Shown: piece by piece, positions 26,873 to 36,019 of the stretch
Numbering within the stretch: position 1 is the stretch's first letter
Layout: the number at the start of each line of letters is the position of its first letter
Source: CAVWGP01 sp963754645
GTDB taxonomy: Bacteria; Pseudomonadota; Alphaproteobacteria; Bin65
Direction of reading: 5' to 3'
Assembly: GCA_963754645.1 (NCBI GenBank)
Contig: CAVWGP010000012.1
Coordinates: 310,001 to 374,000 of the forward strand
Length of the DNA stretch: 64,000 bases
The notes under the pieces: generated by a model
The model's input: the letters and a program-made list of their open reading frames with translations, nothing else
Database searches by the model: none
Told to the model about the DNA's origin: nothing
Made by a program: the position numbers and the translations under genes

Positions 26873-27865
26873 TTATCGGCGCGGGCTATACCGCACGACC
26901 TTCTGATCGATCGCGCCGAAGATCGAGCGCCCCGCCGCGTCGCGCATCTCGATGCGGATCGTGTCGCCGAATTTCATGAAGGGCGTTTTCGGCTTGCCGT
27001 CGCGGATCGTCTCGATCGTGCGCAGCTCGGCGATGCACGAGAACCCGCGCGAGGCATCGCGGTTCGACACCGTGCCCGAGCCGACAATCGTCCCGGCGGA
27101 CAGCGCCCGGGTCTTGGCGGCGTGCGCGACGAGGCGCGGCAGGCTGAAATTCATATCGTCGCCCGCATTGGGCCGGCCGAATTCGCGGCCGTTGAGCGTG
27201 CTGATCAACGGCAAATGCAACTTGCCGCCGCGCCAGGCGTCGCCCAGCTCCTCGGGCGTAACGGCGACCGGCGAGAACGCGCTCGATGGCTTGGCGTGGA
27301 AAAAGCCGAAACCCTTGGCGAGCTCGTTCGGGATCAAATTGCGCAGACTGACATCGTTGACCAGCATGACGAGCCGTATCGCCGCCGCGCAGGCCGTTTC
27401 GCCGGCGCCCATCGCCACGTCGCCGACGATCACGGCAATCTCGGCCTCGAAATCGATTCCGCCGGCCTCGTCGGCGACCGGAATATCGTCGCACGGGCCG
27501 AGCATCGTGTCCGACCCGCCCTGATACATCAGCGGGTCCGCGAGAAAGCTTGGCGGCATCTCGGCGCCGCGCGCCTTGCGCACCAGTTCGACGTGATTGA
27601 GATAGGCGCTGCCATCGGCCCATTGAAAGGCGCGCGGCAGGGGCGCTGCCATCGCCGTGGGATCGAAGGCGAAGGCGCCCGGCGCGTTGCCGGCGTCGAG
27701 TGCATCGGAGAGCGCGCGCAGCGGCGCCTCGGCCTCGCGCCAATTGTCGAGCGCGGCTTGCAAGGCCGGCGCGACGGCGCCCGCCTTCGCCGCCCGGGAT
27801 AGATCGCGCGCGACGACGACGAGCGTGCCGTCGCGCCCGCCGGCCTTGAGCGTGCCCAGTTTCAT
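26873..27865 (-). CDS. Fumarylacetoacetate hydrolase family protein
   Basis: 330 residues, starting ATG inside the stop of hpd (ATGA overlap). FAH fold landmarks: FDFEAEIAVIV-type metal site (here IDFEAEIAVIVGDVAMG near residue 135), VMLVNDVSLRNLIP with the Asp ligand near 165, AKGFGFFHAKPSSAFSPVAVTPEEL, and GSGTVSNRDASRGFSCIAELRTIETI near the end. It probably hydrolyses fumarylacetoacetate to fumarate and acetoacetate, the last step of tyrosine breakdown, given its coupling to hpd. Confidence 0.9.
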   Translation of the reverse strand: MKLGTLKAGGRDGTLVVVARDLSRAAKAGAVAPALQAALDNWREAEAPLRALSDALDAGNAPGAFAFDPTAMAAPLPRAFQWADGSAYLNHVELVRKARGAEMPPSFLADPLMYQGGSDTMLGPCDDIPVADEAGGIDFEAEIAVIVGDVAMGAGETACAAAIRLVMLVNDVSLRNLIPNELAKGFGFFHAKPSSAFSPVAVTPEELGDAWRGGKLHLPLISTLNGREFGRPNAGDDMNFSLPRLVAHAAKTRALSAGTIVGSGTVSNRDASRGFSCIAELRTIETIRDGKPKTPFMKFGDTIRIEMRDAAGRSIFGAIDQKVVRYSPRR

Positions 27866-28944
27866 GCCTTCAATACTCCGCGGCGGATTTGGTCGAGTTC
27901 GATCGATTCGAACAGCGCCTGGAAATTGCCTTCGCCGAAACCCTCATTGCCCTTGCGTTGGATGATTTCGAAGAAAATCGGCCCGATCACGGTGCTGGTA
28001 AAAATCTGCAGCAGCAGGCCACCGCCTTCGGTCGGCGCGCCGTCGATGAGGATGCGGCGTTCGCGCAGCCGCGCAACAGGCTCGCCATGGCCCGGCAGCC
28101 GCTTGTCGAGCTGGTCGAAATAGGTTTCGGGCGTGTCCTGGAAAACCACGCCGCCGTTGCGCAGCAGGTCGACCGTCGCATAGATGTCGGCGGTCGACAG
28201 CGCGATGTGCTGGATGCCCTCGCCGCGATAGGCCGCGAGATATTCTTGGATTTGCGACTTGTCGTCGGTGCTTTCGTTGATCGGAATCCGGATTTTGCCG
28301 CACGGGCTGGTCATCGCCCGGCTCTTGAGGCCGGTGAGCTTGCCTTCGATGTCGAAATATTTGATTTCGCGGAAATCGAACAGCCGCCGATAGAAATGCG
28401 ACCAGGGGTCCATGCGGCCGCGATGGACGTTGTGCGTCAGGTGATCGATGGCCGCGAGGCCGACGCCCGGCCCGGCATCGCCGGTCGGCACGAAGTCGAT
28501 GTCGTAGATCGTGCCGCGCGAACCGTAGCGATCGACGAGATAGATCAGGCTGCCGCCGATACCGCGGATCGACGGGATATTGAGCTCCATCGGCCCGGCC
28601 TGGAGCGGACCCGGCTCGGCGCCGAGCGCGATCGCCCGTTTGTAGGCCGCCGCCGCGTCGGCAACGCGAAACGCCATGGCGCAAACCGATGGCCCATGCA
28701 CGCGGGCAAAGGATTGCGCGAAGCTGTCGGGCTCCGAATTCAATACGAAGTTCACGTCGCCCTGCTTGTAAAGCGTTACGCTTTTCGAGCGATGGCGCGC
28801 CACGGCGGTGAAGCCGAGCTGCTCGAATAGCCGCGCGAGCTGCGCGGTGTCGGGCGCCGTGTACTCGACGAATTCGAAGCCGTCGGTTCCCATCGGGTTG
28901 GTCGGGCGATCGGCGGCTTGCGCCGGCGGTGCAGGCATCGTCAT
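27862..28944 (-). CDS. hpd: 4-hydroxyphenylpyruvate dioxygenase
   Basis: 360 residues, from an ATG at 28944 with AGGA 9 bases upstream; a GTG two codons earlier is also possible. Two glyoxalase-like halves. The Fe(II) ligands are the His in IDHLTHNVHRGRM (about residue 170), the His in GIQHIALST (about 250) and the Glu in PIFFEIIQRKGNEGFGEGNFQALFESIE (about 330), the HPPD C-terminal signature. It converts 4-hydroxyphenylpyruvate to homogentisate. Homogentisate dioxygenase is not in the window. Confidence 0.94.
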   Translation of the reverse strand: MTMPAPPAQAADRPTNPMGTDGFEFVEYTAPDTAQLARLFEQLGFTAVARHRSKSVTLYKQGDVNFVLNSEPDSFAQSFARVHGPSVCAMAFRVADAAAAYKRAIALGAEPGPLQAGPMELNIPSIRGIGGSLIYLVDRYGSRGTIYDIDFVPTGDAGPGVGLAAIDHLTHNVHRGRMDPWSHFYRRLFDFREIKYFDIEGKLTGLKSRAMTSPCGKIRIPINESTDDKSQIQEYLAAYRGEGIQHIALSTADIYATVDLLRNGGVVFQDTPETYFDQLDKRLPGHGEPVARLRERRILIDGAPTEGGGLLLQIFTSTVIGPIFFEIIQRKGNEGFGEGNFQALFESIELDQIRRGVLKA

Positions 28945-29104
28945 GGGCACTTCCTAACTGGCATGCGCGCGCGTTTCGCGCGACAATTCGCGTTGCCGCC
29001 TGATGTTACATTGGTAGTCGATGCCGTCCAGAAATCCAACAGTCGCGGGCGCCCGAGGCCCATTCGCCTCCCATCCGTCAAGGAACAAGATCTAGCGCCC
29101 GCCG

Positions 29105-30025
29105 ATGACAGAGCCGGTTCCCTTTGGCCAGCGCCGCACGCTGATGCGCCGCGGCATCCTCCACATGTGCGCCGCGGTCGCGCTGTTCACACTGAGCAGC
29201 ACGCTGGCGAAAATGCTGGGCGCGGGATTCCCGATCGCCGAGATCGTATTCTTCCGTTGCCTGATCGCCTTCGTTCCCATCTATTTTGCGATCCGCTGGG
29301 CCGGCGGCTGGACCGTCTTGCGGACGGACCGGCCCGGCGCGCATCTGTTTCGCGTCGTTATCGGCGGCGCCGCGCTCTTTCTCGGATTCTACACCCTGCT
29401 GATGATGCCGCTGGCCGACTATTTCGCCTTCACCTATGCGGCGCCGCTGTTTGCCACCATGCTATCGGTGCCTATCCTCGGCGAGAAGGTCGGCATTCGC
29501 CGCTGGAGCGCGGTCGCGGTCGGCTTTGCCGGCGTGCTGATCATGTTGCGGCCGGGCGGGCAAAGCTTCGATACCGTGACGCTGCTCGCCGTCTTGACGG
29601 CGTTCATCTATGCCGTGGCCATCATCGCGGTGCGCAATCTCGGCCGTACCGAAAGCAGCGCAACGACGGTTTTCTATTATACCTTGGCCGGCGCCATCTT
29701 CAGCGCCGCGATCCTCCCCTTCGAGTGGCGCACGCCGACGATGCGCGAATGGCTGCTCCTGATCGGCATCGGCCTGACCAGCGGCATCGGCCAGCTTTGG
29801 ATGACCACTGCCTACCGCTTGGCGCCACCGGCCATCGTCGCTCCGTTCGACTACACGTCGATTATCTGGGCGCTTATTCTCGGCTTTGTGCTGTTCGATA
29901 CGTTTCCCGAGCCGCTCGTGCTGGTAGGCGCCGCGATCGTGATCGGCTCCGGCCTCTACATTATTTACCGCGAAACCGTGCGCGGCATCCGCCGGCCCTC
30001 GATCAAGCCGACTTCGCTCAAGTAA
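29105..30025 (+). CDS. DMT/EamA-family transporter (copy 1)
   Basis: 306 residues with ten predicted helices in two EamA repeats (about 20-145 and 160-300). Signatures: HMCAAVALFTLSSTLAKML, MMPLADYFAFTYAAPLFATMLSVPILGEKVGIRRW at the end of repeat 1, and TAYRLAPPAIVAPFDYTSIIWALILGFVLF in repeat 2. Such proteins export metabolites or take up small solutes; substrate unknown. It is followed 88 bases later by a paralogue, a tandem duplication. Confidence 0.9.
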   Translation: MTEPVPFGQRRTLMRRGILHMCAAVALFTLSSTLAKMLGAGFPIAEIVFFRCLIAFVPIYFAIRWAGGWTVLRTDRPGAHLFRVVIGGAALFLGFYTLLMMPLADYFAFTYAAPLFATMLSVPILGEKVGIRRWSAVAVGFAGVLIMLRPGGQSFDTVTLLAVLTAFIYAVAIIAVRNLGRTESSATTVFYYTLAGAIFSAAILPFEWRTPTMREWLLLIGIGLTSGIGQLWMTTAYRLAPPAIVAPFDYTSIIWALILGFVLFDTFPEPLVLVGAAIVIGSGLYIIYRETVRGIRRPSIKPTSLK

Positions 30026-30113
30026 CCGGGTCCGTGCGACGGCATGGCTTGCCCCGGATGCGCGCCGCGCATGGGGCTATATCACGATATCCCTCGTATA
30101 GTTCGCAACCGCC

Positions 30114-31022
30114 ATGCTCGCCGCCGCACCATCCACCCGTTCGCAAATCCTGCTCGGCATCGCCTTTGTCGTGGCCAGCGGCGTTTTGTTTACCGTGGGC
30201 AGCGCGATCACCAAAAGCCTCTCCTCCCATGTGAGCGCGTCGCAATTCGTCATGTTCCGCGGCGTTCCCGGCTTGATCCCGATCCTGTTCTATCTCCGCA
30301 TGCAAGGCGGCCTGCCGGGTCTCAAAACCGGGCGGCCCGGCGCACATTTTTTTCGCGTGTCGATCGGCGTGCTGGCAACCTTCGCCGGGCTTTATGCCAT
30401 CCGCGACATGCCGCTGGCCGACTACGTCGCCATTAATTTCGCCGGCCCCGTCTTCGCGACGGCGCTCGCCGTGCCAATTCTCGGCGAAGCCGTCGGTTGG
30501 CGGCGCTGGCTCGCGGTCTTTGCCGGCTTCATCGGCGTTGTCCTGATCGCGCAGCCGACCGGCGAGGGCCTGGGACCCGGCGCCTGGCTCGGCATCGCGA
30601 GCGCGCTCGGCTATGGGTTTGTCATTATTGCGATGCGCAATCTGGGAAAAACCGAAAAGGCCGTCACCACGACCTTTTATTTCTACATCGGACTGAGCTT
30701 GTCCGGCGTCGCCGGCCTGCCGTTCGACTGGCAGCCCCTCTCGCTCGCCGACGTGCTCAAGCTGTGCGTTATCGGCGTGTTGAGCGCGATCGCCCAAATC
30801 ATGCTCACCCAGGCCTACCGCCTCGCGCCGCCGGCCATTATCTCGCCCTTCGACTATGTGTCGATGGTTTGGGCGCTGCTCCTCGGCCTGGCGATATTCG
30901 GATCGTTCCCGACCGTGCCGGCGCTCGTTGGGACGGCGATCGTCATCGCGGCCGGCGCTTTCATCCTGTACCGAGAAACGGTGCGCGGCCACGAAAAAGA
31001 GCGTATCAAGCCGGGAGCGTAG
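30114..31022 (+). CDS. DMT/EamA-family transporter (copy 2)
   Basis: 302 residues, clearly paralogous to the preceding gene: DMPLADYVAINFAGPVFATALAVPILGEAVGWRRW, AMRNLGKTEKAVTTTFYFYIGL and TQAYRLAPPAIISPFDYVSMVWALLLGLAIFGSFP align block by block. Ten helices in two repeats. The two may form a heteromeric or functionally diverged pair. The C-terminus ends in a charged cytoplasmic tail (RETVRGHEKERIKPGA). Confidence 0.9.
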   Translation: MLAAAPSTRSQILLGIAFVVASGVLFTVGSAITKSLSSHVSASQFVMFRGVPGLIPILFYLRMQGGLPGLKTGRPGAHFFRVSIGVLATFAGLYAIRDMPLADYVAINFAGPVFATALAVPILGEAVGWRRWLAVFAGFIGVVLIAQPTGEGLGPGAWLGIASALGYGFVIIAMRNLGKTEKAVTTTFYFYIGLSLSGVAGLPFDWQPLSLADVLKLCVIGVLSAIAQIMLTQAYRLAPPAIISPFDYVSMVWALLLGLAIFGSFPTVPALVGTAIVIAAGAFILYRETVRGHEKERIKPGA

Positions 31023-31031
31023 CCCGGCTGT

Positions 31032-31373
31032 TCAGACGACGGGCTCGTCGGGCTGGAACGTACCGTGCCGGTCTTCGATCTCGATCACCCAGAGATCGGG
31101 GTCGCGCTTGAGCTGGCGCCGGATGTAAGCTTCGGCATCGGTGTCCGCGATCGCGCCGGCGCCGGTCGCGCGCAGCCAGGCCCGCCTGCCCTCGGCCGTC
31201 GTCGTTTGATCGAGAACATAGGCCGTGCCGTCGAGCCGGCTGATCTTGAGGACGACGGCGCCGGCGTCGCGATCGCCGCGCTTGACCAGCATGGCTGTCA
31301 CGTCGGCGCCATTGTTCCAGCGACGCATCAGGGCCGCGGCCCAGAACTCGGTCTTGAGCCGCGGCTCGGCCAT
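31032..31373 (-). CDS. DUF1491 family protein
   Basis: 113 residues. RLKTEFWAAALMRRWNNGADVTAMLVKRGDRDAGAVVLKISRLDG and AEAYIRRQLKRDPDLWVIEIEDRHGTF are the two conserved blocks of DUF1491, a small alphaproteobacterial cytoplasmic family of unknown function. It ends 10 bases from the convergent EamA gene and starts 13 bases after the PLP decarboxylase stop, so it may be its operon partner. Confidence 0.87.
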   Translation of the reverse strand: MAEPRLKTEFWAAALMRRWNNGADVTAMLVKRGDRDAGAVVLKISRLDGTAYVLDQTTTAEGRRAWLRATGAGAIADTDAEAYIRRQLKRDPDLWVIEIEDRHGTFQPDEPVV

Positions 31374-31385
31374 GCCTGGCCGCGG

Positions 31386-32516
31386 CTAGATGTAGACTTC
31401 GCGCAGCGGCGGAAATCCGTTGAAACCGACCGACGCATACGTCGTGGTATAGGCCCCGGTGGCGGCGATCTGAATCATGTCGCCGGCGGCCAGCGCCAAC
31501 GGCAGTTCATAGCCGGCTTTTTCGTAGAGCACGTCGACCTCGTCGCAAGTCGGGCCCGCCAGAATGACCTTGCCGGCCGGGCCGCCGTCGTGGGGCGTTG
31601 CAATGCGATACTTGATCGCCTCATCCATGGTCTCGGGCAGGCCGCCGAACTTGCCAATATCGAGATAAACCCAGCGGATCTTGTCGGCGGCGTTCTTTTG
31701 CGAGATGAGGACGACTTCGGTCTGGATGACGCCCGCATCGCCGGCCACGCCGCGGCCTGGTTCGATGATGAGCGACGGAATCTTGTTGCCGAAATGCTTG
31801 GTGATGGCCTTCATGATGGCGTCGCCATAGGTCTCGGCCGCCGGTACGCGTTTGCGATAGCGCGCCGGAAAACCGCCGCCGAGATTGACCATGCGCAGCT
31901 CGATGCCGCGCTCGTTCAGCGCGCTGAACAGCATCTTGGTCTTGCCGAGGGCGATGTCCCATTGCGCCGGATCGGTCTGCTGCGAGCCGACATGAAATGA
32001 AACGCCGTAAGGATCGAGGCCGACATCGCGCGCCTTGACCAGGAGGTCGGCCGCCATTTCGAGCGAGCAGCCGAACTTTTTCGACAAAGGCCACTCGGCG
32101 CCGGCGCTTTCGAAGAAGATGCGGCAGAAAACCTGCGCCCCGGGGGCGGCCCGCGCCAGCTTCATGAGTTCCGCTTCGCTGTCGAACGCAAAGAGCCGCA
32201 CGCCGCGGGCGAACGCGTCGGCAATATCGCGTTCCTTCTTGATCGTGTTCCCGAAGGATAGGCGATCGGGCGCGATCCCGTTCGACAGGCAGTGATCGAC
32301 TTCGTAGATGCTGGCCGTGTCGAAATTGGAGCCGAGATCGCGCAGCACGCCGAGCACGGGTGCCGCCGGATTGGCCTTCACCGCATAGTAGACCCGCGCC
32401 AAAGGCAGAGCCTTGGCCAGCCGCCGGTAGTTTTGCGCGATAACGTCGAGATCGACGATTAGGCAGGGCGTTTGCACATTATGCTCGGCGAGGTACCGAG
32501 CGATCTTGCGACTCAT
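31386..32516 (-). CDS. Type III PLP-dependent lysine/ornithine decarboxylase
   Basis: 376 residues, alanine-racemase-like barrel plus beta domain. The PLP Lys is in VYYAVKANP (K47). Further landmarks: SNFDTASIYEVD, the HVGSQQ pocket, VNLGGGFP, IIEPGRGVAGDAG (phosphate contact) and the catalytic GPTCDEVDVLYE near residue 313. This set matches eukaryotic-type ornithine/lysine decarboxylases that make putrescine or cadaverine. Discriminating between the two substrates is not safe from sequence alone. A 230-bp stretch upstream (32517-32746) contains its promoter and the terminator of tadD. Confidence 0.92.
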   Translation of the reverse strand: MSRKIARYLAEHNVQTPCLIVDLDVIAQNYRRLAKALPLARVYYAVKANPAAPVLGVLRDLGSNFDTASIYEVDHCLSNGIAPDRLSFGNTIKKERDIADAFARGVRLFAFDSEAELMKLARAAPGAQVFCRIFFESAGAEWPLSKKFGCSLEMAADLLVKARDVGLDPYGVSFHVGSQQTDPAQWDIALGKTKMLFSALNERGIELRMVNLGGGFPARYRKRVPAAETYGDAIMKAITKHFGNKIPSLIIEPGRGVAGDAGVIQTEVVLISQKNAADKIRWVYLDIGKFGGLPETMDEAIKYRIATPHDGGPAGKVILAGPTCDEVDVLYEKAGYELPLALAAGDMIQIAATGAYTTTYASVGFNGFPPLREVYI

Positions 32517-32697
32517 TTGGACCGGACCTCAGGAACAACCGAATAGGGTTGAACGGTGCGCCGCTCGCCTTCGGTCCCGTCGCTGCGATCGAGCGGTTGG
32601 GTTGGTCTGCGGTAGTCGCTGCATATAGTCGATTCGTTCGACGAGTCAAACGGATTCACGGAAACGTGTTGACAATCGCGGCGCCCAGAAACGAAAC

Positions 32698-32725
32698 GGG
32701 CCGGGATCGACGATCCCGGCCCTTT
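32698..32725 (-). terminator. Rho-independent terminator of the Tad cluster
   Basis: An 11-bp perfect stem GGGCCGGGATC / GATCCCGGCCC with a 3-base loop, just beyond the tadD stop. On the minus strand it is followed by GTTTCGTTT. Weakly usable from the other side too. Confidence 0.75.
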
Positions 32726-32746
32726 CGCAAACTGTCCGTCCTGCGA

Positions 32747-33883
32747 CTAATCGGTTTCGGACTTGTTGGCTTCCTGCCAGACGAAGCGCGGGCCGCGTTC
32801 GGAAAGGCCGATCAGCTGGATGATTTCGCCGGCCGAGTCTTCGCCGGTACGCTCGCTCGACGCTGCCGCGCCGATATCGCTTTTGACCGCCTCGTTGTCG
32901 GCAATGGAGCCTTTGGCGTGCTCGGCGTGGCTGCTGCGCGGCGCCTTGACCGTAATGACCTCGCTGTTCGCGGTAAAGCGCGAGGGGAGATCGGCATTGG
33001 CCTTTGTCGGGCGTTTCGCGGGCTCCGCGGATGGCGGCGCGGTCACGACGACGACCTCGTCATTGGCATCGGCTCCGGGCCGATCCATGTTCTTGACCGG
33101 CGCCCGGCCCTTGCCGTCCGAATCGTTATTTTCCGCAAGCTCGGTCTTCTCGGCGTTCTTCGCCGCCGGCCCGTTGGCCGACGCCAGGAGCGTGTTCACG
33201 AACGAAAGCGATTCCTTGATCTTGTCCGCGCCATTCGGACTGTTGGGCGCGTCTTCCAAGATCTTCTTCGCCTTGTCGAGCTGGCCCGCCATGGCAAACG
33301 AGATGGCGAGGTTGTTCTTGAGGCCGGCGTCGTCCGGCTTGATCCTGAGACCCGCCTCGTAAACGCTGCGCGCTTCGGCGTGCTTGCCGATCGAATCGAA
33401 GGCCGCGCCAAGGCCGGCGTAAAGCCGCGCATCGGCCTTGCCCGCCGGATCTTCGAGCGCCTTCCGATAGATCGGAATTGCTTCGCCCGGCTTGTTCTGA
33501 AGAACCAGGCTGTGGGCCAAGCCGCGTTTGGCATCGGCGTTGTTCGGATGGTGCTCCAGCACGCCGCGAAACAACTTCTCCGCATCGGCGGCCCCGCCGG
33601 TCTTGAAGAGCGCGAAGGCCAGCTTGGTTGCGATTTCAGGATTGGTCGGGTCAAGCTCGGAGGCCCGGAAATAGAGCTGCGCCGCCATGCCGTAGTCGCC
33701 GCGCGCGTAGGTTCCGTCGGCCAGCTTCAGCGACGTCGCCTTCGGATCGATCTTAGACGCGTCGATGCGCGGCGAGTCGTCGGGCGGCAGCAGCGACACC
33801 TCTTGGGTGCGCGAACAGGCCCCCAATGCGATGACGCAACTTCCCGCCAGCAACAGATTCCATGGACGCGTGGCGAATGGCAT
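32747..33883 (-). CDS. tadD: TadD-type TPR pilus assembly lipoprotein
   Basis: 378 residues from the ATG at 33883, which directly begins a lipoprotein signal (MPFATRPWNLLLAGSCVIALGAC). An upstream GTG would bury it. About five TPR units lie between residues 55 and 220 (YARGDYGMAAQLYFRASELDPTNPEIATKLAFALFKTGG...; HAEARSVYEAGLRIKPDDAGLKNNLAISFAMAGQLDKAKKIL). The remaining ~150 residues are a low-complexity charged/Ala-rich extension. TadD acts as pilotin-like factor for the secretin in Flp pilus assembly. Last gene of the cluster. Confidence 0.9.
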   Translation of the reverse strand: MPFATRPWNLLLAGSCVIALGACSRTQEVSLLPPDDSPRIDASKIDPKATSLKLADGTYARGDYGMAAQLYFRASELDPTNPEIATKLAFALFKTGGAADAEKLFRGVLEHHPNNADAKRGLAHSLVLQNKPGEAIPIYRKALEDPAGKADARLYAGLGAAFDSIGKHAEARSVYEAGLRIKPDDAGLKNNLAISFAMAGQLDKAKKILEDAPNSPNGADKIKESLSFVNTLLASANGPAAKNAEKTELAENNDSDGKGRAPVKNMDRPGADANDEVVVVTAPPSAEPAKRPTKANADLPSRFTANSEVITVKAPRSSHAEHAKGSIADNEAVKSDIGAAASSERTGEDSAGEIIQLIGLSERGPRFVWQEANKSETD

Positions 33884-34012
33884 GACGAACCTCAAGACGT
33901 ACCTGTTCAATATCGGAGCCAAGGCTAGCGTGTTTGCATTAACATTCGATAAAAAGCGGGGCGCGCCTATTCATCCTTATCGGAGCGGATCGCATTCCCT
34001 TCGACGGCCCAA

Positions 34013-34978
34013 CTAGAAGTTCTTGAACGCGTCCATTGTCTTCAGAATGGCCGGGCCAATGATGACGATGAAAAGCACCGGAAGAATGAAGAGGATCATC
34101 GGCACGGTCATGAGCGCCGGCAGACGCGCCGCCTTTTCTTCCGCCCGGGTCAACCGCTCGGACCGGTACTCATGGCCAAGAACACGAAGCGCCTGGGCCA
34201 GCGGCGTTCCGTATTTCTCCGCCTGCATCAAGGTATTGGCCAGCGACTTGAATTCGGCCATATCGGTGCGCTCGACGAGATTCTGAAATGCCTTGCGGCG
34301 CTCGTCGAGAAAATTGAGCTCCACGAGCAGCAATCCGAGCTCATCCGCGATTTCATCCGCCGAACGCGCCATTTCCCGAACCACCCGGTCGAGGGCGGCG
34401 TTGAGGCCAAGGCCGGCTTCGGCGCAAACAACCAGAAGATCCAGCGCGTCCGGGAGCTGCTTGCGCAGCATGTTCTGCCGCTTCTTGCTCTTGTTTTGCA
34501 GGAAGAGCTTCGGCGAAAGATAGCCGAGGGCCGCGGCGCCGCCGTAAATGACGGCGGCGAGCAAGGGCGAGGGATTGAATTTCTGCGACGTGCCGACAAA
34601 AAGCGCGGCGAGCCCGCCAAGCACGAACGGCATGACAACCTGCGCCAAAAGGAACAGGTCGGGCGCATCCTGGTTGCGAATGCCCGCTTTCGCAAGCTGC
34701 ATCCGGATATTCGAAGTCTTCTGGCCGGCACCCGCGCGGGATTTCGCCAGCTTCTTCGCCAGCCCGCGAAGCATACCCTTCGACCCCGCCGGCCCGGCCG
34801 CTTGCCCGGTGCCGAGCGCCGCCGCCTTGTAGGCTGTGCGCCGATCGGCCATCGCCTTCATACGCGACTCGTACGGATCCTTGAACACGAATCCGCGCCA
34901 AACGACGTAGCTAATCGCCAGCATGGCCCCGCCGGCCATGAGGAGAATTGCTAGATCCATTGTTCCGATATCGCCCAT
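34013..34978 (-). CDS. tadC: Tad pilus inner-membrane platform protein TadC
   Basis: 321 residues of the type II secretion F family. An N-terminal helix (DLAILLMAGGAMLAISYVVW), two helices around 120-165, the conserved cytoplasmic T2SSF region LPDALDLLVVCAEAGLGLNAALDRVVREMARSADEIADELGLLLVELNFLDERRKAFQNLVERT, and C-terminal helices PALMTVPMILFILPVLFIVIIGPAIL. With TadB it forms the platform driven by the TadA ATPase. It lies 18 bases after tadB. Confidence 0.94.
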   Translation of the reverse strand: MGDIGTMDLAILLMAGGAMLAISYVVWRGFVFKDPYESRMKAMADRRTAYKAAALGTGQAAGPAGSKGMLRGLAKKLAKSRAGAGQKTSNIRMQLAKAGIRNQDAPDLFLLAQVVMPFVLGGLAALFVGTSQKFNPSPLLAAVIYGGAAALGYLSPKLFLQNKSKKRQNMLRKQLPDALDLLVVCAEAGLGLNAALDRVVREMARSADEIADELGLLLVELNFLDERRKAFQNLVERTDMAEFKSLANTLMQAEKYGTPLAQALRVLGHEYRSERLTRAEEKAARLPALMTVPMILFILPVLFIVIIGPAILKTMDAFKNF

Positions 34979-34996
34979 TTTACTTACCCTAGAATT

Positions 34997-36007
34997 CTAG
35001 ATTTCAAATTTCGTCATCTTCACCATCACGCCGATGCCGAGCGTCATCGATGCGCCGCCAATACCAAGCAGAACCGGCCCCGACTTATGCGTGAACAACG
35101 TCATGACGTATTCGGTATTGAGGAGGTAGAGGACGCCGAAGAGAACGAAGGGCAGCGCGCCGATGATCATCGCGCTCGCTTTCGCTTCCGAAGACAGCGC
35201 CCTGACCTTGCCCTTGACCATTTTGCGCTTGCGCAACATGTCGGACAAATTGCCGAGAGTTTCGCCGAGGTTGCCGCCGGTCTCGCGCGAGATCGAGAGG
35301 GTGATGACGAAGAATTCGAACTCGCGGAGATCGATGCGTTTCGCCGCCTGCCACATGACATCTTCGAATTCGCTGCCGATGGCTAACCCGTCGTTTATCC
35401 GCGAGAATTCCTCGGCCACCGGCCCGCTCATTTCGTTCGCCACGATCCGCATCGACTCCGCGCCCGGCAAACCGGCCTTGAGGCCGCGCACCAGCACGTC
35501 GAGCGCATCGGGGAACGACGATAAGAACTTCTTCTTGCGGCGCCCGATCATGTAGCCGATGTAGGCGTGCGGCAGCACCAATCCGGCAACCGCGCCCAAC
35601 GCCAACGACTTGATCAGATTCATGTCGAGCATCAACGCACCGAACGCGACGCCGCCGAATGCGAACGCCACGCAGCCCATGATATAGGTGCCCAGCGGAA
35701 TACTCTTGCCGGACCGCACAAGCCGAAGGCGCAGTTTCGCGGGATTCGGCAAATAGTCTTTGATCGCGGCATCGAGCGCTTTGAACGAGCTGTCGCGTTT
35801 GCGCAGGCTGACCGCGCCGCCGCTTTTCTCGGCCTTATCCATCGCCCGGCGCTGCGCATCCGCGGCGCGTTCCATGCGGTCGACGATCGAGCCCTTGCCG
35901 CGGCTCTGTATGAAGAAAATGACAAGCACGACGAAGCCGATTCCGAAAACACCGATCAGAGCGTAGTTCATCGCTTCAGGGGGCAGGCTTAGCAAAAATT
36001 CACGCAT
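34997..36007 (-). CDS. tadB: Tad pilus inner-membrane platform protein TadB
   Basis: 336 residues, T2SSF family. N-terminal helix (YALIGVFGIGFVVLVIFFIQ), mid-membrane segments near 110-160, then FPDALDVLVRGLKAGLPGAESMRIVANEMSGPVAEEFSRINDGLAIGSEFEDVMWQAAKRIDLREFEFFVITLSISRETGGNLGETLGNLSDMLRKRKMVKGKVRALSSEAKASAMIIGALPF, the standard TadB block. Starts 12 bases after the TadA stop. Complementary partner of TadC. Confidence 0.94.
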   Translation of the reverse strand: MREFLLSLPPEAMNYALIGVFGIGFVVLVIFFIQSRGKGSIVDRMERAADAQRRAMDKAEKSGGAVSLRKRDSSFKALDAAIKDYLPNPAKLRLRLVRSGKSIPLGTYIMGCVAFAFGGVAFGALMLDMNLIKSLALGAVAGLVLPHAYIGYMIGRRKKKFLSSFPDALDVLVRGLKAGLPGAESMRIVANEMSGPVAEEFSRINDGLAIGSEFEDVMWQAAKRIDLREFEFFVITLSISRETGGNLGETLGNLSDMLRKRKMVKGKVRALSSEAKASAMIIGALPFVLFGVLYLLNTEYVMTLFTHKSGPVLLGIGGASMTLGIGVMVKMTKFEI

Positions 36008-36019
36008 TGAATCGGCTCC